DNA from: Pararoseomonas sp. SCSIO 73927
GTDB taxonomy: Bacteria; Pseudomonadota; Alphaproteobacteria; Acetobacterales; Acetobacteraceae
Direction: 5' to 3'
DNA length: 64,000 nucleotides
Assembly: GCF_037040815.1 (NCBI RefSeq)
Contig: NZ_CP146232.1
Location: forward strand, 2,660,501 to 2,724,500
Made by a program: the position numbers and the translations under genes. The notes below the pieces were generated by a model that saw only the letters and a list, made by a program, of their open reading frames with translations, was not told the origin of the DNA and ran no database searches. Positions 7,983 through 15,522 of the stretch are shown in pieces. Every line of letters starts with the position of its first letter. Positions within the stretch are counted from its first letter, which is position 1.

Positions 7983-10900
7983 CTACACCGCTCCTATCCG
8001 GTCGTCCATGACGAGGTCGCCTGGGGGCAGGCGGCCACAGGCGAACCAGTGCGGGCAACGTGGGCATGTGTCCGAGCTCGGCGTGGCAGGAAACTGCCCG
8101 GCCTTCAGTTGCCTCCCGAGTTCTTCCAGCGTTTCCCTCCGGGTCACGAGCTTGCGTGCGGTGAGAGCCACCGCGCGCAGGCTCGCGTCGGTCAGGCTCG
8201 CTATCTCGGCCCGGCCAACGTTCTCGCCGGACACGTCCAGAGCTGCCAGATGGAGCAGAACCTCGTTCATGTCCTGGTCGTCGGCACGGTCACTGCCGGT
8301 CCGGATGCGGCGCAGGATGTGTGTGCCCTCGGCCACGATGATGTCGTCCACCAGCACTGCCATGCGGATTCCGCCGACAGAGACCGTGCGAGTCCCGGGA
8401 GCAAGACGCTCCCGTCCCTCGAGCCGCCGGTGCAGGGCCGCCAGCAGTTTCGAACCGAGAAGGCGGTAGTGCGTCGCGTAGCCATGGTCATGGGGGCCAT
8501 GCTCCAGCCAGAGTTCCTCGAACACGGCCTCCAGTTCCGCGAGAGCACCGGTCGCGGGCTCCCCGTCGTCGGCGAGCCGTGTGAGCAGCCGCTGGACGCA
8601 GTCGTGGGTCCGGGCGAAGGGCCCTGTCTGCCGGGCCGCCCGGATGCCAAGCAGTACCGTGTGGAGAAGCCGTCTCGGGCATCGCCGCAACTGCTCGACA
8701 TGGTGCGCCAGCAGGCTGGGTCCGCCCGTCGGCCAGGAGACGACGACATGCGGTTCCGTCGGCCGAGACGCCGGTGAGCCAGACAGGCCAGTTGCATGCG
8801 CCAGGGAGTGGGTGATCCTGGCGATGTAGGAGGAGGGCTTTCTGGAATGCCTTCTCTTTCCGGACTCAGACTCGCTTCGGTAGAGCCGGAGGTGCGTCCT
8901 CGCCCGGGACATCGCGACGAAGAAGAGGCACTCCTCCTCGGCCGCAGCATCCGCAGCAGCCGTGACGCCGGTCGCATCGACCAGGCCGTGGGGCGGGGGG
9001 CATGCCGGAGAGCGGTAGGGAAGGGGGAATCCTCGCTCATGCAGGCCGGGGACGTGCACAGCCTCGAACTCCAGTCCCTTGCTGCCATGCACGGTCATGA
9101 CGTGGACCGCATCCAGGTTTCGGGCAGCTTCCGGGACATCCCCCAGCGAGCGCGCCTCGCCGAGCATGGCGGTCCGTCTCAGCCGCCGCAGGAGACGCGC
9201 GATCGGCGGCCCCGATCCTCTCGGTCGCAGGGTTCGGACCGCCTCCAGCAGGTTCCATACGGCCAGGCAGCGCATCTGCCCTTCGACAGTGCTGCCCGCC
9301 GCCATCTCCGCCAGCCAGCGGGTCCGGTCCATCATCAGCGTCGTCAGGAGTGCCCACGGTGACGAGAACGGGGTGTGGCCCGCGAGATCCTCGCCGAGCC
9401 GGACGAGACCTGCCGCACCGGACGCGGACAGACCTGCTAGAGTGGAAAGGTCGGCAAGTGCCTCCAGCACGGTCCGCTCGCCCGCCCTCAAGGCCGTGGC
9501 AGCAATCCGGACGTCCTGCAGGGACAGCCCGTACCGTGGAAGCGATCCGACGCGTGCAAGTCCGGTCCCGGTCGTGTCGGCCGCCAGACTGAGGATACTG
9601 AGAAGATCCCTGACCTCGTCCCGTTCCAGGACGTTCCCTAGGCGTAGCACCGGGATGCCCACCGCCTCGAGGGCACCCGAGACCTCGTCGACCTGTGCAT
9701 TCCCGCGGCAGAGGATGGCCTGCTGGCCATGACGGATGCCACGGCCTGCCAGATCGGCCACGGACGAGACTACGGCAGTCACCTCGGCATCGTCGTCAGG
9801 ACATACTGTCAGGATTGGTGACTGACCGAATTTTCCCTTCCGAGCCTCCAGGGCCGATCCGGCCAAGTCCGTCCCGGAGACCATCTCGCGGGAGAAGTCC
9901 AGGAAGGTGCCTACCACCTCGGCGCAGGAGCGGTAGTTGACCGCCAGGTTGCACGCGGCATGCGGGCCGAAGTCCTCCGCGAACCGCGACATGCTCGCGG
10001 AGGAGGCTCCGCGGAACCGGTAGATCGCCTGCCGCGCGTCGCCGACGGCCCAGATCTCTCCGCCTGGACCGACCAGCGCCTTCAGGAGCCGGATGCTCGC
10101 GCGGTTCACGTCCTGGTACTCGTCCACGAGGACGTGGCCATGGCGTCCCCTCAGTTCGGCAGCCAAGGCCGGGTCGCTCTCCACCAGGAGGGCTGGCAGC
10201 ATCACCTGGTCGCCGAAGTCGACCGCACCGATGTTCAACAACCTGTTCTGGTAGGCTGCATAGACCCGGGCGACCTCCGCTGCCCGCTCGGCAGCCTCGA
10301 TCCGCTCCGGATCTCCCCCGGCCGCGGCAAGCATGGCAGAGGCCATTTCCTCGTACCGGGCCGGTCCGACCAGCTCGTCCTTGGCGCGCGAGACAGCCTT
10401 CAGCACGTCCTTCAGCAGCTTCTCTGGCGCCCAGAGGTTCCGGTGGTGCTCGAGGCCGAGCGTCGCGAGCATGTCCTCCAGCTCCTCGACCGCGGCGGCA
10501 CTGTCGAACAGGATAGGGCTGGGGGCAGGCCCAGGCGGTCGGCATGCCTGCGGATGATGTCCATCCCGAACTGGTGGAAGGTGCCGACCCAGACGCGTGG
10601 TCCTGCATCCGGAAGAGCAGCGCAGATCCGCTCCGATGCCTCGGCGGCCGCACGGTTGGAGAAGGTCAGCACGAGGATCCGGGCGGGATCGACGGACCTC
10701 TCCTCGACAAGGTGGCGCACCCGGGCAACGAGTGTGCGGGTCTTTCCGGTGCCCGGCCCAGCCGACAGCAGCAGTGGCCCACCCCTGTGCCGGACCGCGG
10801 TTTCCTGCGAAGGGTCGAGGCCCGGCGCTGTTCCGGCGACCAGTTGATCTGGCGGGACATCCGGCAGCAGCAGCGAGTCGAGGAGCTGCCGCTCGACCGC

Positions 10901-11386
10901 CCCGCGGGGCAGGCCCGTGTCCGCGACGATGGCCGCAGCGGGCAGGGCCTCGTCGAGATGGAGGCGCCGCGCTTCCGAGCGTGGTAGCACGAACTCCCGG
11001 GCGAAGACCTCGGCCTCGAGCTCCCGCCTTTCCCGGGGGCCGTAGTCGGAAAGACGGGTCGCGGACCTGGCGCTACCCGACGCAGCAAGGGTGTCATGCC
11101 CCGCGATGAGCCGGTGGACGGCCTCGTGGCCCAGTTCGTGGGCAAGGAGCAGCGCCTTCTCGCCATCACTGCCCGAACTGGCACAGATCACAGCTCCCGC
11201 CTGGGCATCTAGGAAAGCCATCGTGCCATGGAGAAGGTCGCTGCCTGGCTCTACCCAGGCGACCTCGAGATCCAGGTGCGCGGCTGCTGCTTCGGCGAGG
11301 GCCAGAATGCCCGGCTCCGTGACCTCACCGGATGCTGACTGGCGGAGGGTACGTGCCGCGATCCGCGCGGCGTCGAAGGAGTTCAT
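7983..11386 (-). pseudogene. ImmA/IrrE-UvrD helicase-PD-(D/E)XK fusion, split by a frameshift
   Basis: Start is ATG 11386 (MNSFDAARIAARTLRQ). Residues 1-150 are an ImmA/IrrE zinc peptidase: HELGH at 83-87 and a downstream ELEAEVFAREFVLP helix supplying the third ligand. A UvrD/Rep helicase follows: Walker A AGPGTGKTRT, then DEYQD, a QAIYRFRG motif, VHGSKGLEFE and VAMSRARTHL. The C-terminus is a Cas4/AddB-like domain with an Fe-S cysteine set: LRRCPRR near 8680 and C-x2-C-x5-C at 8037-8066. Walker A and DEYQD lie in different frames; the switch is at the G5 run 10521-10525, where one more G restores LPPSPILFDS and continuity. The nuclease motif is degenerate (VDD, then LRRIR where ExK is expected). 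It starts 14 bases after gene 11401-12480. It may be an assembly error, a phase-variable gene or a fresh pseudogene. Confidence 0.82.
10521..10525 (-). other. Frameshift site in the ImmA-UvrD gene (G5 run)
   Basis: On the coding strand this is C5 in CTGCCCCCAGCC. Upstream, the frame encodes HADRLGLPP; downstream, the -1-shifted frame encodes SPILFDSAAAVEELEDML. Both halves keep perfect helicase motifs, so a single missing base in the homopolymer is the simplest explanation. Confidence 0.8.
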
Positions 11387-11400
11387 CGCCGGGCACCCTG

Positions 11401-12480
11401 CTATTCGGCCAGCATCTTCTCGATCTGTGCCGCCGACATGCCTGCCTGGCGTGCGACCTCCTCGAGGGTCAGCCCGGGCTTGCCTGCTGTAGGCCTTCCT
11501 TTCGCCCTGGCCGCCATCGCCGGGGGAAGGCGCACACCTGACGCCGCGTGGCGGACGATGTCGTTCGCGGGCACCGGCACGGGCAATGCGGCACCGATCC
11601 TCCCGGCGACGAGGTACGGCAGATCCACGACCTGGCCGCTTCGGATGGCACCAAGCACTATCCTCGACATGTGGGCGGCCTTGGCGACCCTGGCGAATGT
11701 GGCCGAATCCAGATTGGCGAACGGGTCGGAGGGGGATGCCACAGGCGCGGTGCCGACATCGCCATGAGCCGAGGAAAGACCGCATCGATCTAGGTGAAGG
11801 CCGAGCAGGTAGCGGCAGAGCTCCTGGAGCTTGATGCCGATCTCGTGCGCCAGGAGCTGGAGCCTTGCATGGGTCTCTGCGCCCATGCGAACCGTCCGGT
11901 AGGCAGGAGCGTCAGATCGATCTCGGCGTCCTTCGCGAAGGGCCCGAGCGTGTTCTGCGACCGCGTCCCGCATCTGGTCTAAGGTCCGGTCGCGCGCGGC
12001 TTCATGGAACATGGTCAGGCCGTCGCGGAGTGCCTCTACGATACGGTCGTTCGAGGGCACCCCTCCTGGCTCGTCGGCGAGCAGTCCGATCTGGGAGGGG
12101 TCGAGGCCGAGGCTGTAGTCGCCCATCCGGTCACGGGCGGCCAGGGAGCGGACCTGCGCCTCCCGCAGGCGCTCCGTCTGGTCGTAGGCCAGGTCACGGG
12201 ACCAACGCTCCAGATCCGAAGGCCTAGCGGCGTCCAGGATTTCCTTGAGGCGGTGACCGAACATGCGGAACGCCTCGTCCGCTGCGGTGCCGAAACCTTT
12301 TGCGCCGCCCCGCCCGATGCCCGCACACCAGACGATGTGGGTCCTCGAAGGCTCATGGAAGTCATGCCGGAGCACGCTGCGCGCCGCCCGCTCCAGCTCG
12401 CCGCGTGACGCAGGGGTTGCCCCGGTGCGAACGGCATCACCGTTCCGGGGATCCTGCCCCACGTCGCCCTGACCCACCAT
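11401..12480 (-). CDS. Putative HTH/antitoxin-type regulator paired with the ImmA fusion
   Basis: 359 residues from ATG 12480 (MVGQGDVGQDPRNGD); an upstream in-frame start at 12549 would sit inside the operator region. No family is recognised over the full length. The middle holds a charged helical region (RTLDQMRDAVAEHARALREG) and YRTVRMGAETHARLQLLAHEIG. Near the C-terminus, SATFARVAKAAHMSRIVLGA followed by LPYLVAGRIGAAL looks like a short helix-turn-helix, and the last residues (LTLEEVARQAGMSAAQIEKM) form a second HTH-like segment. ImmA/IrrE peptidases usually act on a neighbouring HTH repressor, and this gene lies 14 bases upstream of one, so a cleavable-repressor role is inferred. Confidence 0.6.
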   Translation of the reverse strand: MVGQGDVGQDPRNGDAVRTGATPASRGELERAARSVLRHDFHEPSRTHIVWCAGIGRGGAKGFGTAADEAFRMFGHRLKEILDAARPSDLERWSRDLAYDQTERLREAQVRSLAARDRMGDYSLGLDPSQIGLLADEPGGVPSNDRIVEALRDGLTMFHEAARDRTLDQMRDAVAEHARALREGRRDRSDAPAYRTVRMGAETHARLQLLAHEIGIKLQELCRYLLGLHLDRCGLSSAHGDVGTAPVASPSDPFANLDSATFARVAKAAHMSRIVLGAIRSGQVVDLPYLVAGRIGAALPVPVPANDIVRHAASGVRLPPAMAARAKGRPTAGKPGLTLEEVARQAGMSAAQIEKMLAE

Positions 12481-12538
12481 GTCCCGCACTCTCCGTCGAG
12501 CCGCGCAGGAGCCGGAGTGCTCCACGCTGCCGGTGGCG

Positions 12539-12583
12539 AATCTCACCACTCTCCGGTAAATCTCACCGCATCGCGGTGAGATT
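12539..12583. promoter_or_regulatory. Operator: 11-bp inverted repeat plus an extra half-site
   Basis: AATCTCACCGC (12559-12569) and GCGGTGAGATT (12573-12583) form a perfect 11-bp inverted repeat around ATC. A third copy of the half-site, AATCTCACC, lies at 12539-12547, exactly 20 bp (two helical turns) from the first arm. The site is 59-79 bp from the regulator start and about 53 bp from the oxygenase start, which suits a repressor controlling both directions. The partner protein is not proven. Confidence 0.7.
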
Positions 12584-12635
12584 GCAATCCTCCCGTTGCT
12601 GCCTCAGAAAGGATCTGCATTCTGCGAGTCCAACC

Positions 12636-13646
12636 GTGCCTGCCGTCGAAACCCCCCAAGGAATAGTTCTGGAACCCGGGCGTCTGGCTGCGGCACTGGC
12701 AACGGCTCCGGACGAGGACCCCTGCATCAGGCCGATCGAGTTGCGCGACCGGGCCAGGGCCATGGCCGGGACGGCCCTTGCGAGCGAGGACATGACCTCG
12801 GTTCGGCATTTCGCCCATGGACTGGAACCCTGGCTGGTCGTCCGCGCGGGAATGGATCTGTCGCGGTTGCCCCCGACCCCGCTGGACTTCCCTCCGGTGC
12901 AGAACGACGCCTGGTGGCCGCTCGGCTGGCTCACGGTCGGGCTGATGGCGCTCGCCGGGGCGAGGCTGGTCTCCTATGCCTGCGAGAACGGGGGGGATGC
13001 CTTCGTCAACCTGGTCGCACGTCCGGAGGAGGACGTCGGTGCAGGTCCGGCCGAGCGCTCGAGGAAGGCGATGCGGGGCCACACGGATGGTGCATCCTTC
13101 CCGTTTCCCAGCGAGTTCGCGGCAGGAGACGAGGTTCACTCGCCCGCTCCGGACCTCCTTGTACTTGTCGGGCTGCGGAACCCCGAGGGGACGCCGACGA
13201 GGCTGGCTCCCGTGTCGCTGGCCTTGAAGAACCTGACTGACGAGGAACTCTGGGCCATGGAAGGTCCCTGGTTCGACATCGCTCCCCAGGCGACCTTCGA
13301 CACGGACCGGGTTCGTGTTGGCGCCCCCATACTTAGCCGCCGCGAACCACGGCACGGCCTCTCCATGCGCTTCAGCCATGGAAGGGTAGCGCCGTCACAC
13401 GGTGCTCCGGCCGCGGCCGGGATCGCCCTGCGGCGTTTCAAGGAGGCGCTGGCCGACCTCTATGTCGAGGTGCCGATCGGCCCCGGGGATGTCTGTCTGA
13501 TCCACAACAGGCAGGTCATCCACGGACGCGCCGCGACCGGTCCGGGCGTGGGCGGCACCACCCGCTGGCTGCTGCGGACGTATGGCTGGATGGACGGCAC
13601 TCTCGGTCACCGGCAGCCCGGCGGTCCCCCGCACTGCCATCGCTGA
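12636..13646 (+). CDS. 2-oxoglutarate/Fe(II)-dependent oxygenase, clavaminate synthase/TauD type
   Basis: 336 residues from the GTG at 12636 (the open frame reaches back to 12300 but crosses the operator and the divergent gene). The facial triad is visible: HTD at 149-151 in RGHTDGASFPFP and the distal His at about 296 in NRQVIHGRAA, followed by TRWLLRTYGW with an Arg to bind 2-oxoglutarate. This matches the clavaminate synthase-like/TauD superfamily, which hydroxylates small molecules or free amino acids in the cytosol. No biosynthetic partner is adjacent. Its neighbours are defence-like genes, so the substrate is unknown. The start has no strong ribosome site, so the N-terminus is uncertain. 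Confidence 0.7.
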   Translation: MPAVETPQGIVLEPGRLAAALATAPDEDPCIRPIELRDRARAMAGTALASEDMTSVRHFAHGLEPWLVVRAGMDLSRLPPTPLDFPPVQNDAWWPLGWLTVGLMALAGARLVSYACENGGDAFVNLVARPEEDVGAGPAERSRKAMRGHTDGASFPFPSEFAAGDEVHSPAPDLLVLVGLRNPEGTPTRLAPVSLALKNLTDEELWAMEGPWFDIAPQATFDTDRVRVGAPILSRREPRHGLSMRFSHGRVAPSHGAPAAAGIALRRFKEALADLYVEVPIGPGDVCLIHNRQVIHGRAATGPGVGGTTRWLLRTYGWMDGTLGHRQPGGPPHCHR

Positions 13647-13829
13647 ATCGGCTACCTCCTCAGCAGCCGAGCGCCGGACGGGCGAAAGGCATCCGTTCGA
13701 CGGTCGGACCATGCGCGACGGGGCCGTCCCGGCAGCCAGCACCATGGCTGTCCGGTCCTCGCCTAGGCCGACCTCCTGGCCTGTCAGACGAATCTTACGA
13801 TCCCGGGATACCTCTGGTACGGTGCCGAG

Positions 13830-15428
13830 ATGGCATCCGGCGCCCAGGAAGACGGGTTCAAGTTCCCCGAGATCGAGTTCGGCCTGGCCGACGGACGAGT
13901 GGCGGTATCGGCAGCCGCTCCGGACGTCGGCGTCTCCGGAGCTGGGGAGCTTCCGGCGGGACCCTCGCCGCGGCGGATCGCCCCTGGTGACGTCGGGGCG
14001 CTGCTGCGCCTGGCGGAAGAGGCCGCACGACGCGTCGAGGCTGAGCTCCCACGATGTCTCGAGCGCCGCGACCGCGCCTCCCGCAGGTGGGCCAGGGCCT
14101 CGCGCCTACCACTCGCGCCATTCCTCTCCTGGCGCCTGCCCTCGCTCCGGTCGGCAGCTGCCGTAGCCGAAGCCGAACTCCAGGCAGCGGCTGCCCGGCG
14201 GAACGCCTGCCGGATCACCGTCCGCTTCGCCTTCGGCAGGCGGGCCACCCGGGCCTACCTGGCAGTGGTGGCCGCATTCGACGGGCTGGCCAGGACAGGG
14301 GCTGCCTGGGAGGTCGGGGCGATCCCTCCGACCCCGCCATCCCACCCCGTGCCAGGTCCGCAGGTCCAGCGGGAGGCAGTACAGTTCGCCCCTGCCTTCC
14401 AGCCGTTCATGGACGCCGGATGGCCAGGACTGGCGGCCCTGAAGCCGAACGGCTCCTCGATGGACCTGTATCCCGGCTTCGTCATGCTCTGCTCGGGCGA
14501 CGACCTGACGCTCGCGAGCGTGCTGGAGACCCGGCTGGAATACGCCGAGAGGACCGTCGCCGAGGCGGTCCAGCCTGCCGCCGACGCCACGATCGAGTCC
14601 GTAGCCTGGGAGCGCGCCAACAAGGACGGCAGCCCGGACAGGCGATACGTCAACAACCGGAGCGTTTCCTTCGTCCGGTACGGCATGCTCACGCTCCGGG
14701 GCGCAGGCCTGTCCCCGCGAAGCTACCTGATCAGCAACCTCAAGGCCGCCCAGGCCTTCGCGGCGGCCTTCGCCGACTACCAGCGGGTCCTGACCGAGGA
14801 GGCGCACGCTCCCGGAGATGTCGCCGAGAGACGGGCATCGCTCGCCGAGGTGGCCAGCCTCGTCGCCGACGACCGCCCCGTGGTGACGATCCCGCCTTCG
14901 CCGCAGACGGCCCGGGCGCACGAGTACACGGCCGCGGCCGCCGTCGCTGCGATCTGTGCCTGGGCTGTCCTGGCCAATCCTTCCCTGGGCGGCCAAGCCC
15001 TGGCCTGGGCGTCCCGTCAGCTGCCGGACCGCACGGCATCGTCGACCGCCGGTGCGCCATCCATCGAGATCCGACCATCGGTCGCCCTGGCACAGCACCC
15101 GGCCCCACCGGAGCCTGCCCACCCCACCACGCTGCCTCCATCGGAGGCGTCTCCTCCGGTCCCGGAAGCGTCTCCATCGCCGACGCCCGAAGCTCCCGGC
15201 GCGGTCACGCCCCCGACCCCCGCGGCCGTCCCGCCCACGCGCGAGCAGATCGTGACCAGGAGCGGCGCGAACATAAGGTCGGCGCCGAACGGGGCAGCCG
15301 ACGTGCTGCGGACGACATCGGGCGGTACGCGTCTCAACGTCTTCGGACGCTCCGCAGGATGGGTCCGGGTCGGGGACACCGAAGCTTGGGGCTGGATTCA
15401 CTCGAGCCTTCTGGATAACGCCCGTTGA
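13830..15428 (+). CDS. Membrane-anchored protein with C-terminal bacterial SH3 domain
   Basis: 532 residues. About residues 1-350 form a soluble region that I do not recognise (rich in Arg/Ala, with ITVRFAFGRRATRAYLAVV and SYLISNLKAAQAFAAAFADY). One transmembrane segment follows (YTAAAAVAAICAWAVLANP, about 365-385), then a roughly 70-residue Pro/Thr/Ala-rich linker. The last 60 residues are an SH3b domain (TRSGANIRSAPNGAADVLRT, GWVRVGDTEAWGWIHSSLL). The layout predicts a cytoplasmic N-domain and a periplasmic SH3b domain that may bind peptidoglycan. It sits 94 bases before the TerB-type gene on the same strand and is probably part of the same module. Confidence 0.7.
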   Translation: MASGAQEDGFKFPEIEFGLADGRVAVSAAAPDVGVSGAGELPAGPSPRRIAPGDVGALLRLAEEAARRVEAELPRCLERRDRASRRWARASRLPLAPFLSWRLPSLRSAAAVAEAELQAAAARRNACRITVRFAFGRRATRAYLAVVAAFDGLARTGAAWEVGAIPPTPPSHPVPGPQVQREAVQFAPAFQPFMDAGWPGLAALKPNGSSMDLYPGFVMLCSGDDLTLASVLETRLEYAERTVAEAVQPAADATIESVAWERANKDGSPDRRYVNNRSVSFVRYGMLTLRGAGLSPRSYLISNLKAAQAFAAAFADYQRVLTEEAHAPGDVAERRASLAEVASLVADDRPVVTIPPSPQTARAHEYTAAAAVAAICAWAVLANPSLGGQALAWASRQLPDRTASSTAGAPSIEIRPSVALAQHPAPPEPAHPTTLPPSEASPPVPEASPSPTPEAPGAVTPPTPAAVPPTREQIVTRSGANIRSAPNGAADVLRTTSGGTRLNVFGRSAGWVRVGDTEAWGWIHSSLLDNAR

Positions 15429-15522
15429 GGATCGCCGGTCCAGGCCCCGGCCACCATCCTGGCCGGTGCGGCACCGCCCTGGACAGGCTGCCATCCCTCA
15501 GCACTCCCTTGCCGGAAGCCTG

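Noticed and set aside
10521..10525. Programmed ribosomal frameshift in the ImmA-UvrD gene
   Set aside because: The C5 run is not a standard slippery heptamer, and no stimulatory structure was recognised. A missing base is simpler.
12300..12635. N-terminal extension of the 2OG oxygenase
   Set aside because: It would encode residues across the operator and the divergent regulator. The sequence is not protein-like.
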